Source: G963678255 sp963678255
GTDB taxonomy: Bacteria > Cloacimonadota > Cloacimonadia > Cloacimonadales > WRIO01
Direction: 5' to 3'
Length of the DNA: 64,000 nt
Assembly (NCBI GenBank): GCA_963678255.2
Contig: CAXXTW010000001.1
Span: 1,178,001-1,242,000, forward strand
The notes below the pieces were generated by a model that was given only the letters and a program-made list of their open reading frames with translations, was not told where the DNA came from and did no database searches. This document shows positions 8,837 through 18,539 of the stretch, in pieces. Each line of letters begins with the position of its first letter. Position 1 is the stretch's first letter. The position numbers and the translations under genes were made by a program.

Positions 8837-11800
8837 GATTACACTATTAGCCATTGATGATATAAAAGATAATCTAATAACTCTGAATGCCATTATAAAG
8901 GAAATCTTTCCTAATTCAAGGTTATTTGTTACTCAGAATGGGATAGAGGGAATTGAAATTGCCATTAAAGAAAACCCTGATGTTATATTGCTAGACATTG
9001 TTATGCCGAAGATTGACGGATTTGAGGTTTGTAGAAGATTAAAAAATTGCGAACAAACAAAGCATATCCCAATAATTTTCTTAACTGCGGTTAAAGAAAA
9101 TAAAAAGAATCGTATTCAGGCACTTGAGCTAGGTGCAGAAGCTTTTTTATACAAACCTCTTGATGAAACAGAAATTGAAGCTCAAATAAGAGCTATGGTT
9201 AAAATTAAAAAAGCAAATATCCAAAAACTCAGAGAAAAAGATTATTTGACTGTTCTAGTTGCAAAAAGAACTGAAGAGTTAGAGAAAAGTCAAATAGCTA
9301 TGATGAACTTGTTAGAGGATCTTTCTACTGAAAATGAGACTAGGAAGAAAACTGAGATTGCTTTAAGAGAAAAGGAACAACATTTAAATACCTTAACGGA
9401 CTTTGGTTTTACTTTAATACGTACATCTGGGATTGATCTGCAATATAATTATTTCAATAAACCTTGGCTCAAATTCACTGGTAGAACCCTAGAAAAAGAA
9501 ATTTGTGGAGGATGGGTAGAAGGGGTACACCCTGATGATCTTGAACATGTTTTAGAAGTTTGTAAACAAGCTTTGGCTAAAAAATCAGTTTATATTATTG
9601 AATATAGATTGCGTCATTATTCTGGGGCTTACCGCTGGATACAGGAAAATAGCTCTCCCATTTTTGATGAGAATGAGAATTTTGTTGGTTATATTGGACA
9701 TTGCTGGGATATCTCTGAACATAAAAAAACTGAAGAAGAATTACTACTCGCTAAATTGAGGGCAGAAGAAAGTGAAATACGTTATAAATCATTACATAAT
9801 GCTTCATTCGGAGGAATTATTATTCATGATAAAGGGCTTATACTAGATTGTAATCAGGGTTTATCTGAAATTACCGGATATTCAGAAAATGAACTAATTG
9901 GTATGGATGGGTTTTTATTAATTGCTGAAAAATCCAGAGAGATTGTTAAAGAAAAAATTTCTGCTAAATTCGAAAAACCTTATGAAGTCATTGGATTAAG
10001 AAAAAATGGAGAAGAATTCCCTTTACATATGGAAGCAAGAGAAATACCCTATAAAGGGAAACAGGTTAGGACAGTAGAATTTAGAGATATCAGTGTATTA
10101 AAAAGATCAGAAGAAGCTTTAAGAGAATCTGAAGCTAAATTTAGGTTACTCTTTGAAAATATGACGGCTGGTTTTGCTTTGCATGAGATGATTTATAATA
10201 ATGAAGAAGAACCAATTGATTATAGATATTTAGAGGTTAATCCTGCCTTTGAGAAACTAACTGGTTTAAAAACTCAAAACCTAATCGGACACACTGTTAG
10301 AGAAATTTTGCCTAATATTGAACAATACTGGATTGATTTTTATGCAAAAGTAGCTAAACAGCGTATACCTATATCCTATGAAAACTATTCTCAAGAATTA
10401 GATCGATACTATGATGTTTTGTCTTTTTCACCATCAGTTAATAAATTTGCAGTTATTTTCTCTGATATAACCGATAGAAAATTAACAGAAAATACTCAAA
10501 ATTTCTTAATTAATTGTGGATTACCTGGCTCAAGAGAAGATTTTTTTCAGTCACTATCAATTTTTCTCGCTGAAACATTGAAGATGGATTATGTTTGCAT
10601 TGATCATCTGGAAGGTGATCACCTGACTGCAGAAACAGTCGCTATCTATAATGCAGGTCTCTTTGAAGATAATGTTAAATATACTCTAAAAGATACACCT
10701 TGTGGCATGGTTGTCGATCATAGTTTTTGTTGTTATCAGGAACGAGTCAAAGAATTATTTCCCCATGATCAGGTGCTACAAGATTTAAATGCTGAAAGTT
10801 ATGCCGGAACTGTTTTAATCGATTCTAATGGCCAAATGATTGGGTTGATTGCTATCATTAGTGCTCAAAAATTAAAAGATAAAACTCGTGCTGAAACTGT
10901 CTTAAAGTTAGTTGCCTCCAGAGCAGCTGGAGAGTTAGAACGCAGACAAACTGTAGAAGATTTGCGTATAAGTGAAGAAAATTTTAGAAAAATGGTTGAA
11001 ACTTTTCCTATGGCTATCCATTTAACAGTAGGAATAGAACAAATTTCTAAATATATAAATCCTGCCTTTACGGATCTTTTCGGATATACTTTGGATGATG
11101 TTCCTTCCATTGAAGAATGGTGGACTATTGCCTATCCCAATGAAATCTATCGTAAACAAATCTCTTGTGAATGGAATAAAAGACTCGAAATTGCTATAAG
11201 GGATAATTCCCGAATTGAACCCATGGAAACAATAGTTCAATGCAAAGACGGATCTAAAAAATTTATTTCATGGGGATATTTTTCTATTGGGGATCAAGGC
11301 TATTCCTGTGGCTTGGATTTGACTGATAGAAAACAAGCTGAGGATCATATAAAATCCTTGTTAAAGGAAAAAGAACTCCTGTTAAAAGAAACTCATCACC
11401 GTATTAAGAATAACATGAATACAATTTTTAGTTTGTTAATGCTAAAAGCTCAGGATCAAACTGACTCTTCTTTAATTAATGTTTTATCAGAATCTGCAAA
11501 TAGGATTCAGAGCATGATGGTCTTATATGATAAATTGTATAGATTTGAAGCCTATTCTGAACTAAATATAAAATTATTCCTTCCTCCTCTTATTCAAGAA
11601 ATTGTTAGCTCGTATAAAACTAAAAACAAAATTGAAACTCGGATTTATCTGGATGATGTTGTCTTAAGATTAAAAATATTATCTCCCTTGGGTATGATTA
11701 TAAATGAATTGGTAAGTAATTCCATGAAGTATGCTTTTACTGAGAAGGATAATAATATTATTTCTATTCAAGCAACTCAAGATGATAAACAAATTATTCT

Positions 11801-11966
11801 AATATATGAAGATAATGGAAAAGGATTTCCTGATAATTATATGATGGAAAATTCAATAGGATTTGGCTTACATCTGATCAGAATGCTTGTAGAACAGATT
11901 GAAGGTACTTTTGAAATGAATAATAACCACAAAGGTGTAAAATTTATTTTTAAATTTGATGTATAA
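8823..11966 (+). CDS. REC-PAS-PAS-PAS-GAF-PAS sensor histidine kinase (HisKA_2 type)
   Basis: A 1047-residue cytoplasmic kinase without membrane segments. An N-terminal receiver has D58 in VILLDIVMPKIDGFEV. PAS domains lie at about 185-305, 320-430 and 435-555, followed by GAF at about 570-700, another PAS at about 715-835, a HisKA_2 dimerisation domain with the histidine pair H858/H859 (KETHHRIKNNM), and HATPase_c (NELVSNSMKYAF, DNGKGFPDN). The receiver at the front suggests it accepts a phosphate or is gated by the upstream hybrid kinase. It is the last gene of the operon. Confidence 0.93.
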   Translation: MEINEITLLAIDDIKDNLITLNAIIKEIFPNSRLFVTQNGIEGIEIAIKENPDVILLDIVMPKIDGFEVCRRLKNCEQTKHIPIIFLTAVKENKKNRIQALELGAEAFLYKPLDETEIEAQIRAMVKIKKANIQKLREKDYLTVLVAKRTEELEKSQIAMMNLLEDLSTENETRKKTEIALREKEQHLNTLTDFGFTLIRTSGIDLQYNYFNKPWLKFTGRTLEKEICGGWVEGVHPDDLEHVLEVCKQALAKKSVYIIEYRLRHYSGAYRWIQENSSPIFDENENFVGYIGHCWDISEHKKTEEELLLAKLRAEESEIRYKSLHNASFGGIIIHDKGLILDCNQGLSEITGYSENELIGMDGFLLIAEKSREIVKEKISAKFEKPYEVIGLRKNGEEFPLHMEAREIPYKGKQVRTVEFRDISVLKRSEEALRESEAKFRLLFENMTAGFALHEMIYNNEEEPIDYRYLEVNPAFEKLTGLKTQNLIGHTVREILPNIEQYWIDFYAKVAKQRIPISYENYSQELDRYYDVLSFSPSVNKFAVIFSDITDRKLTENTQNFLINCGLPGSREDFFQSLSIFLAETLKMDYVCIDHLEGDHLTAETVAIYNAGLFEDNVKYTLKDTPCGMVVDHSFCCYQERVKELFPHDQVLQDLNAESYAGTVLIDSNGQMIGLIAIISAQKLKDKTRAETVLKLVASRAAGELERRQTVEDLRISEENFRKMVETFPMAIHLTVGIEQISKYINPAFTDLFGYTLDDVPSIEEWWTIAYPNEIYRKQISCEWNKRLEIAIRDNSRIEPMETIVQCKDGSKKFISWGYFSIGDQGYSCGLDLTDRKQAEDHIKSLLKEKELLLKETHHRIKNNMNTIFSLLMLKAQDQTDSSLINVLSESANRIQSMMVLYDKLYRFEAYSELNIKLFLPPLIQEIVSSYKTKNKIETRIYLDDVVLRLKILSPLGMIINELVSNSMKYAFTEKDNNIISIQATQDDKQIILIYEDNGKGFPDNYMMENSIGFGLHLIRMLVEQIEGTFEMNNNHKGVKFIFKFDV

Positions 11967-12364
11967 TTGATTTTTCTCTTTTTTTTATACAAAACCTGTA
12001 TGTTTAATTAAATTTGTGTTTACTGGATTTTCTACAGTAACAGGTTCTTCTGTAATTACTAGCTTCTCAACTGCTACTTTTCTTATGAAACCAAACTCTT
12101 CACTTACTCATTCCTTACTCCTTCCTTGGTGTTTCTTCAAGGAGGATACCATAAAAACCTGTATTAAACTTAAAACTTGAAAAACCTAAAGACATAAGGG
12201 TTACTGCTCAAATAAGTGCTTTATTATTTCATTTTATCGTTTTCTTTTCCGTGCTTTCCATAATTTCGGTGGCAGATGACTTTTTAGTATGAGCACATAA
12301 AATAATATGCCACAAAATGACATCTCGATTGTTATATATTATAGAGAATAAAAAATCCGAGGTG
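11967..12364. other. Gap without recognised genes
   Basis: About 400 AT-rich bases with frequent stops in all frames. No clear terminator follows the signalling operon, although CCTTGGTGTTTCTTCAAGG near 12122-12140 can form a short hairpin. GAGG at 12359-12362 is the likely ribosome site of the next gene. Confidence 0.5.
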
Positions 12365-12913
12365 ATGATGCGGGTATTCATGGACTGGAAAAAAACAAAA
12401 TACCCTAAAGGTGGTAAGCAAGATGGTATAGTCTATTGCTATTATTCCTACGGAAATATCTGTGTAGGAAGAAATTATGCTCCTGTTCCCTTTATGAAAC
12501 AAAATGCTAATATCATCTCAATAGAAAAAATCACACTTGAAATATGGAAGATTCTGCCTCAACGTTTTAAAAACAATCTGAAGATTTATGCTATGAAATA
12601 TAAAACCTTAAATCCCAAATTAAGAAGAAAACACTTGAATTGTTACGGTATCTTTCTTAAAATTATGCATAAGATTGAAAAATACTACCAATTCTCTCAA
12701 ATGAAAAACCCTGGCTATAATCTATATCTAAAAATCTTTGGGACTTTCTCTGTTGCTGATTTTATCAAAATGAATTATCTCCCTAAAATTAAAAAATATT
12801 CCCAACTCAAGGCTACATTATTAAACTTAAAAACCAATTATATCGACGACTATAAAACATATTTAGATCTATACAACTTTCAAAATCAAATGCTTTTAGC
12901 CCCTTTTGGTTAG
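12365..12913 (+). CDS. Hypothetical basic protein
   Basis: A protein of about 182 residues, very rich in Lys, Tyr and Asn, with the opening MDWKKTKYPKGGKQDG soon after the start. I do not recognise the family. It has no signal peptide or clear membrane segment. The open frame extends to 12317, but GAGG at 12359 favours an ATG at 12365 or 12368. It stands alone between the signalling operon and the infC leader, with few clues to its role. Coding is likely from its length and codon pattern. Confidence 0.55.
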   Translation: MMRVFMDWKKTKYPKGGKQDGIVYCYYSYGNICVGRNYAPVPFMKQNANIISIEKITLEIWKILPQRFKNNLKIYAMKYKTLNPKLRRKHLNCYGIFLKIMHKIEKYYQFSQMKNPGYNLYLKIFGTFSVADFIKMNYLPKIKKYSQLKATLLNLKTNYIDDYKTYLDLYNFQNQMLLAPFG

Positions 12914-13079
12914 CCTAAACCTATTTTTTGAGTTTCATGGATATTGTTCATCTTTTCTCTGACTAAACTCCTTATTATTTTAATTATTGGAATATTGAAT
13001 GACTCAAATAAACTACATAAATCAAAAATGACTTTTTATATGATTTTACTTGACTTATCTCTGTAGAAATATAAATTGG

Positions 13080-13190
13080 TGTCGTAATAAAAGAAGCCCG
13101 TGCTTCTACCTTGCAATGCTTAGCTATTGGCAAGGTTAGATTGAATATATGGTAAGAAATATATAAAAGCGGGTAAATCCCGCTTTTTTT
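13080..13190 (+). promoter_or_regulatory. Candidate L20-type attenuator leader of the infC-rpmI-rplT operon
   Basis: The 5' leader holds GAAGC/GCTTC (13093-13097/13102-13106), then ACCTTGC/GCAAGGT (13108-13114/13130-13136), then a terminator. CCCG (13097-13100) could compete with the terminator by pairing with CGGG in its left arm. In Firmicutes and proteobacteria this operon is controlled by L20 binding its own leader RNA, and the leader-terminator layout here fits that. The sequence is not close enough for me to call the Firmicutes L20 leader by eye. A promoter-like TTGACT lies at 13050. Confidence 0.5.
13166..13190 (+). terminator. Terminator within the infC leader
   Basis: AAAGCGGG/CCCGCTTT with a 5-base loop and seven T residues, ending 37 bases before the infC start. 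Its position points to attenuation rather than the end of an upstream gene. Confidence 0.8.
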
Positions 13191-13227
13191 ATTAATAAAA
13201 CTAAGAGATGTAAGGGAGGTTCCTATA

Positions 13228-13842
13228 ATACGGATTCGCAAAGGCAAGGCTAAAACCAAGGCAGTAGTTCCAAAAGAAAGAGTTAATAAGGAAATAGCTG
13301 TCGAAACGGTTCGTTTGATTGACCAAGACAACAAACAGGTCGGGGTAGTTACAATTGAAGAAGCTTTAAGATTAGCTCAAGAAGCAGAATTAGATTTAGT
13401 TGAGATCTCTCCAAATGCAGAACCACCGGTTTGTCGCATATTGGATTTCAGTAAATATTACTATCAAAAAGAACGAAAGACGCGTGAGTTAAAAAAGAAA
13501 CAGCATATAGTTCAAATTAAAGAAATCAAGTTTGGCCCAAATACAGATGATCATGATTTCAATTTTAAGAAAAAAAATGCCATTAAGTTTCTCAAACAAC
13601 ACAATAAAGTGAAGTTTACCGTCAAGTTTAAAGGTCGTCAGCTTGCCCATAAAGAACTCGGTTATAACGTCCTTGAAAGACTTGTGGAAGATTTAAAAGA
13701 ATTTGTAGATATAGATTCAAAACCTACATCTGAAAAAAATTATTTAACAATGATCGTCTCTCCAAAGAAAGAAATTGAAAAAATCTTGGAAAGATTGGAA
13801 ATCGTTGTGGAAGATGATGAAGTAGAAACTGAAGAAGAATAA
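13228..13842 (+). CDS. infC: Translation initiation factor IF-3 (apparent AUA start)
   Basis: IF-3 binds the 30S subunit and proofreads the start codon. IF3-N (RVNKEIAVETVRLIDQDNKQ, LVEISPNAEPPVCRILDF) and IF3-C (KEIKFGPNTDDHDF, KFKGRQLAHKE) are complete. The frame contains no ATG before the conserved N-terminus, and the TTG at 13315 would remove about 29 conserved residues. GGAGG at 13215-13219 points to ATA at 13228 (8 bases) or 13225 (5 bases); ATT at 13234 is farther. IF-3 represses its own non-AUG start in E. coli (AUU), so an AUA start fits the same feedback. Product about 204 residues with an acidic tail. Confidence 0.93.
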   Translation: MRIRKGKAKTKAVVPKERVNKEIAVETVRLIDQDNKQVGVVTIEEALRLAQEAELDLVEISPNAEPPVCRILDFSKYYYQKERKTRELKKKQHIVQIKEIKFGPNTDDHDFNFKKKNAIKFLKQHNKVKFTVKFKGRQLAHKELGYNVLERLVEDLKEFVDIDSKPTSEKNYLTMIVSPKKEIEKILERLEIVVEDDEVETEEE

Positions 13843-13865
13843 TCGTCGGAAATATAGGAGGAAAA

Positions 13866-14060
13866 ATGCCGAAAATTAGAACTCATCGTGCAGCAGCAAA
13901 ACGCTTTTCTGTCACCGGAACAAAAAAGATTAAAAGACATCATGCAGGTCATTCTCATATTTTAACCAAGAAGAGTCCAAAACAAAAACGCAGATTAGCT
14001 CAGGGTGGATTAGTTTCACAAGCTGATTATGGCCGTATCCGAAAATTATTGGGAATGTAA
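13866..14060 (+). CDS. rpmI: 50S ribosomal protein L35
   Basis: A 64-residue, strongly basic protein with the L35 pattern MPKIRTHRAAAKRFSVTGTK and HAGHSHILTKKSPKQKRRL. It has a good ribosome site (AGGAGG) and lies in the canonical infC-rpmI-rplT order, so it is co-transcribed with IF-3 and L20. Confidence 0.98.
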   Translation: MPKIRTHRAAAKRFSVTGTKKIKRHHAGHSHILTKKSPKQKRRLAQGGLVSQADYGRIRKLLGM

Positions 14061-14086
14061 AAAAAGAAAAGTAAAGGAGAACTACA

Positions 14087-14449
14087 ATGCCAAGATCGAC
14101 GAACAACGTAGCAAGTCATAAAAGACATAAAAAAGTATTAAAAATGGCTAAAGGATATTATGGAGCCAAGAGTAAACTTTATCGTACCGCCAGACAAGCT
14201 GTAGATAAAGCTCTTGGATATGCTTATCGGGATAGAAAACAAAAAAAGAGACAATTTAGAAGATTATGGATCGTTCGTATTAATGCGGCTGCCAGAATCA
14301 ATGGACTTTCTTACAGTCATTTGATTAATGGGCTTCATAATGCCAATATCAATGTTAATCGTAAAACTCTTGCTCATTTAGCATGGCATGATCCACAAGC
14401 TTTCACTGCACTTTGTTTATCTGCAAAGTCAGCTATGGGAAGTGAATAA
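14087..14449 (+). CDS. rplT: 50S ribosomal protein L20
   Basis: A 120-residue protein with the L20 marks KRHKKVLKMAKGYYGAKS and YRDRKQKKRQFRRLWIVRIN. It is an early assembly protein of the 50S subunit and, in studied bacteria, the repressor of this operon through binding the leader RNA. Its stop codon is two bases before pheS. Confidence 0.98.
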   Translation: MPRSTNNVASHKRHKKVLKMAKGYYGAKSKLYRTARQAVDKALGYAYRDRKQKKRQFRRLWIVRINAAARINGLSYSHLINGLHNANINVNRKTLAHLAWHDPQAFTALCLSAKSAMGSE

Positions 14450-14451
14450 AA

Positions 14452-15492
14452 GTGGAAGAAAAGCTTAATCTGATTATAGAAGAAGCTATTCAAGAAATCA
14501 GGGAAGCCCAAACTCTACATGACCTGATGATCCTCAAATCTAAGTTTTTAGGTAAAAAGAGCGATCTCATGTCATTTATGAAGACTTTGGGCTCACTCAG
14601 CCCTGAAGAACGCCCGTCTGTCGGGAAAATTATAAATGAAGCTAAAACAGAAATAGAAAACAAATTAAACTCCCGAGAAGAAGAAGTACGTGAATTGCAA
14701 TATCAATCTAGTCTAAATGAAAATCGCTTAGATATTACCATGCCTGGAACTCCTTCATTACAGGGTAGTCTTCATCCTTTAACCATTGTATGGCGTGAGA
14801 TCGAAGACACCTTTATCAGTATGGGTTTTGATATAGCTGAAGGTTTTGATGTTGAAGATGAATATCACAATTTTGATGCGTTAAACACTCCAAAAGATCA
14901 CCCTTCCAGAAATCTGGCTGACACTTTTTATGTTGATCAGGATGTGCTCTTAAGAACACAAACTTCAACCGTTCAAATTCGGGTGATGGAGAATTACAAA
15001 CCACCAATTAAGATCATTTCACCTGGAAGATGCTATCGTAATGATAAGGCTGATGCCTCTCATTCTCCAGCTTTTCATCAGGTGGAAGCTTTAGTTGTCG
15101 GAGAAAACATTACTTTTCAGGATTTACGTGACACTTTGAACACTTTTGTACGAAGAATGTTTGGTGCATCTATGAAATCTAGATTTCGCCCACATTTTTT
15201 CCCATTTACAGAGCCATCTGCTGAAATTGACATTAGCTGTGTTAATTGTGGAGGGAAAGGTTGTTCAATTTGTAAAGGTTCTGGTTGGTTGGAAATGGGA
15301 GGTGCCGGTATGGTAGATCCTAACGTATTTGAAATGGTGGGAATCGATTCTGAAAAATATTCAGGATTTGCTTTTGGCTTGGGTATTGATAGAATAACAA
15401 TGCTCAAATACAATTTACCTACTTTAAGGATTTTATTTGAAAATGATATTCGGTTTTTGAAACAATTTTCAAAATCAAGATATCGTCATTAA
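14452..15492 (+). CDS. pheS: Phenylalanine--tRNA ligase alpha subunit
   Basis: A 346-residue protein starting at GTG two bases after rplT. The N-terminal coiled coil is followed by the class II synthetase core with motif 2 (SPGRCYRNDKADASHSPAFHQVE) and motif 3 (FAFGLGIDRITML). The CVNC...CSIC cysteine pairs are common in bacterial PheS. It forms the alpha2-beta2 enzyme with PheT encoded next. Coupling to the ribosomal operon is common in bacteria. Confidence 0.98.
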   Translation: MEEKLNLIIEEAIQEIREAQTLHDLMILKSKFLGKKSDLMSFMKTLGSLSPEERPSVGKIINEAKTEIENKLNSREEEVRELQYQSSLNENRLDITMPGTPSLQGSLHPLTIVWREIEDTFISMGFDIAEGFDVEDEYHNFDALNTPKDHPSRNLADTFYVDQDVLLRTQTSTVQIRVMENYKPPIKIISPGRCYRNDKADASHSPAFHQVEALVVGENITFQDLRDTLNTFVRRMFGASMKSRFRPHFFPFTEPSAEIDISCVNCGGKGCSICKGSGWLEMGGAGMVDPNVFEMVGIDSEKYSGFAFGLGIDRITMLKYNLPTLRILFENDIRFLKQFSKSRYRH

Positions 15493-15519
15493 TTTCGCTT
15501 TTTATTTATAGAGGTTTTT

Positions 15520-17904
15520 ATGAACATCAGTTATAAATGGTTGAAACAATACCTAGAGATAGATTTATCTAGAGAAGAATTAACCGATAAATTAACATTT
15601 TCTGGGATTGAAGTTGAAGCAATCCATCAAACTAATGAATTGTTAGACAAAATAATTATCGCTAAAATAGTCAAAAAAGAAAATCATCCAGGATCTGATC
15701 ATTTATCTGTTTGTACTGTTTTTGACGGAAATCAAGAATTACAAGTCGTTTGCGGAGCTCCCAATTGTGCTGAGAATCAACATATTGCTTTCGCACCTGT
15801 TGGAACTCAAATCGGTGATTTACTGATTAAAAAAGCTAAGCTTCGAGGCGTAGAGTCATTTGGTATGATTTGTTCAGAAAAAGAGCTTGGTTTATCAGAA
15901 AACCATGAAGGTATTCTTATCTTAGATGAAACTTCTCCCATCGGTGAAAAATTGTCAGGTTATCTAGATGCAAATGATACCATTTATGAAGTTGAGATTA
16001 CTCCAAACAGACCTGATTTATTGGGAATGATCGGAATCGCTAGAGATTTATCTGCTCAATTAAATCTCAAGTTAAAACTGCCCGAATGTAAACCTTTAAT
16101 AAAGAATTTAAAAAATCATTATTCCATTGAAATACAAGAACCAGAATTGTGTACACGTTATATTGCTAACGTGATAAAAGGTGTCAAAATTCTGGAATCA
16201 CCAGCCTGGTTAAAAGAAAGTCTTTCCGCAGCAGGTATCAAACCAATCAATAATTTAGTTGATATTACTAATTTTATTATGATGGAATGGGGACATCCTT
16301 TACATGCTTTTGATTCGGATAAATTAGACGGAGATAAAATCATTGTTCGAAAAGCTCACAAAGGAGAAATCTTCTCGGCTTTAGATCATAATGACTATCT
16401 GTTAACAGGTGATGAGTTAGTTATCGCCGATTCTCAGAAAGCTTTGGCACTAGCAGGTATTATTGGTGGTACCAATTCACATATTACCAATGAAACAGTG
16501 AATATTTTGCTGGAAGCTGCATCTTTTAATCCAGGTAAAATCAGAAAAACTTCATACAGAATGAAAATTTTTACAGATTCTTCTTATCGTTTTGAAAGAG
16601 GAATGTCAGATCAGACAACTGAGATTGTCTCCATGAGAGCTGTTGATATGATCTTAAATCTTTGCGGTGGTGAGTTGGTTCAATCAATGTTGGATGTCTA
16701 TCCAAACCCAAAAGAATTAAAAACTATTGCTCTCAGACCATCCAGAATTAAACAATTATTAACCTTAAGTCTTGATAATAATACAATTATCAATTATTTG
16801 AAAGGGTTGGGACTAGACTTTATTAAAGCTGATCACGAAGCACTTCATTTTCAGATTCCTTCTCAACGGATTGACTTGGAAAGAGAAATTGATTTAATTG
16901 AAGAAATTATCCGTTTACATGGTTATAACTCAATCGAATCCAAACCAGAAGCTGTTCAAATTACCAATAAAGAATCTTTGGGCTTAAGAAGAGATCTTCA
17001 AGATTATTTAGTAACTCAAGGCTTCTACGAAGTACTCAATGTTAGTTTTTCTGACCCTGCTTATCTGGAAATGTTATCAGTTCCAGATGAAGACAAACGA
17101 CGTCAAACTGTCAATATTATGAATCCACAGGGAGCAACTTCTTCTATCTTAAGATCAAGTCTGCTACCAGGTTTGATAAAAAATGCCTTGTACAATTACA
17201 ATTATGGTCAGAAAAATTTTAAGTTATTTGAACTTAATAAAGTCTTTACTAGGCAAACTGAAAGACTTGCAAGTGAAAACTGGCAGGTGTGTGGTGTTTT
17301 ATCGGGCTTAAATAGTCCGGTTTACTGGAAACACAAAGCTCATATCGTAGATTTTTATGATGTTAAAGGAATTGTGGAAATGATTTTTAACCTCTTTCCA
17401 CTAAGAAAATTTAAACTCCAACCTTCTATAGAACCTTATTTTTTGCCAAATGCTTCTGCTGATGTCTATATTGGGAAAATCAAAATTGCTTCCTTTGGCA
17501 TGTTAGATCCAAAAATATTATTAAAATTTGATTTTGAAGAAGATATGATGGCTTTTGATATCAATATTGATTTGTGTATCACCAATAAGATTTCTCAGGG
17601 GTTAATCTATGAAGATATACCAAAAGTTCCATCTGTATCGAGAGATATTTCATTTACTATATCGAATGAAATTCTAATAAAAGATGTGATTGACTCAATC
17701 ATACAAACCAATCCAAAGCTCATTAATCAGGTCATACCCTTTGATGAGTTTAAAGGAAAACAGATTGAAAAAGGTTTCAGAAGCATTTCACTGAATATTT
17801 TATTAATTTCTGAAACAAAATCCTTGACGGATGAAACTATCAATTCTTTAATTTGCACTATTGTGGAAAAATTAAAAGGAAAATATCAAATAGAAATGAG
17901 GTAA
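15520..17904 (+). CDS. pheT: Phenylalanine--tRNA ligase beta subunit
   Basis: A 794-residue protein of normal length. It has an N-terminal tRNA-binding OB domain (about 40-150; VVCGAPNC), the B3/B4 editing region (NNLVDITNF, GHPLHAFD), the B5 domain, the catalytic-like core and a C-terminal ferredoxin-fold anticodon-binding domain (PSVSRDISFTI). It pairs with PheS. The downstream coiled-coil gene starts four bases after its stop. Confidence 0.98.
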   Translation: MNISYKWLKQYLEIDLSREELTDKLTFSGIEVEAIHQTNELLDKIIIAKIVKKENHPGSDHLSVCTVFDGNQELQVVCGAPNCAENQHIAFAPVGTQIGDLLIKKAKLRGVESFGMICSEKELGLSENHEGILILDETSPIGEKLSGYLDANDTIYEVEITPNRPDLLGMIGIARDLSAQLNLKLKLPECKPLIKNLKNHYSIEIQEPELCTRYIANVIKGVKILESPAWLKESLSAAGIKPINNLVDITNFIMMEWGHPLHAFDSDKLDGDKIIVRKAHKGEIFSALDHNDYLLTGDELVIADSQKALALAGIIGGTNSHITNETVNILLEAASFNPGKIRKTSYRMKIFTDSSYRFERGMSDQTTEIVSMRAVDMILNLCGGELVQSMLDVYPNPKELKTIALRPSRIKQLLTLSLDNNTIINYLKGLGLDFIKADHEALHFQIPSQRIDLEREIDLIEEIIRLHGYNSIESKPEAVQITNKESLGLRRDLQDYLVTQGFYEVLNVSFSDPAYLEMLSVPDEDKRRQTVNIMNPQGATSSILRSSLLPGLIKNALYNYNYGQKNFKLFELNKVFTRQTERLASENWQVCGVLSGLNSPVYWKHKAHIVDFYDVKGIVEMIFNLFPLRKFKLQPSIEPYFLPNASADVYIGKIKIASFGMLDPKILLKFDFEEDMMAFDINIDLCITNKISQGLIYEDIPKVPSVSRDISFTISNEILIKDVIDSIIQTNPKLINQVIPFDEFKGKQIEKGFRSISLNILLISETKSLTDETINSLICTIVEKLKGKYQIEMR

Positions 17905-17908
17905 AATT

Positions 17909-18268
17909 ATGGAACAGTTAACGATAAATACTGGAGAAGAAAGTACTCTGTCACAAGCTCAACCTATGACCCTTCAAGAAAAAATTCAATTATTAATTGA
18001 TAATTTTTCTAAATTAAAAGAAAAATACAACGCTTTAAATGAAGAAAAAAACAAAGTTGAAAACGATTACTTAGAATTAGATGATCAATATAATCAATTA
18101 AAAACTGAAAATGAAACATTATTACAAAAAATTAGTGATCTGGTTGCTGAATTAGATGCAGCAACTAAAGAAAATGAACAATTAAAAAGCCAGTGCGACA
18201 ATTTAGATAATATTACTAAAGTTGCAGCATCAAAAATTGATCTGGTTTTAGCTCAATTAGATATCTAA
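17909..18268 (+). CDS. Small coiled-coil protein, possibly ZapB-like
   Basis: A 119-residue acidic protein that is almost wholly heptad coiled coil from about residue 25 (LQEKIQLLIDNFSKLKEKYN onward) to the C-terminus. It sits between pheT and zapA with tight spacing. Small coiled-coil genes beside zapA are frequent and resemble the Z-ring stabiliser ZapB in size and structure. Coiled coils align promiscuously, so the ZapB reading is inference. Confidence 0.7.
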   Translation: MEQLTINTGEESTLSQAQPMTLQEKIQLLIDNFSKLKEKYNALNEEKNKVENDYLELDDQYNQLKTENETLLQKISDLVAELDAATKENEQLKSQCDNLDNITKVAASKIDLVLAQLDI

Positions 18269-18271
18269 TAA

Positions 18272-18538
18272 ATGACCAAACAGATTGATATTAATATTCT
18301 GGGTCAAAGATTAAAGGTTCAGGGAGAAAACTCTCAAAAAATTCAGGAATATGCTGAATATTTAGATAATTTTTTGAGAAAAATGACAGAATCTTATGGA
18401 CTGATTGATCAGAAAACACTATTTATGATTGCAGGATTAAATTTGGTAGAAAAAGTGTTTGAACTTAATGTTGAAAATAATAAACTCAGAACTGAGTTAG
18501 ATAAATTAAATTCAATGCTACAAACTATATCGGTTTAA
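18272..18538 (+). CDS. zapA: Cell division protein ZapA
   Basis: An 88-residue protein with the ZapA pattern: a beta-hairpin start (TKQIDINILGQRLKVQGENS), then helices ending in the coiled coil IAGLNLVEKVFELNVENNKL. ZapA binds FtsZ and bundles filaments at the division site. It starts three bases after the coiled-coil gene and is followed directly by a 6S-like RNA, an order known in many bacteria. Confidence 0.88.
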   Translation: MTKQIDINILGQRLKVQGENSQKIQEYAEYLDNFLRKMTESYGLIDQKTLFMIAGLNLVEKVFELNVENNKLRTELDKLNSMLQTISV

Positions 18539-18539
18539 A

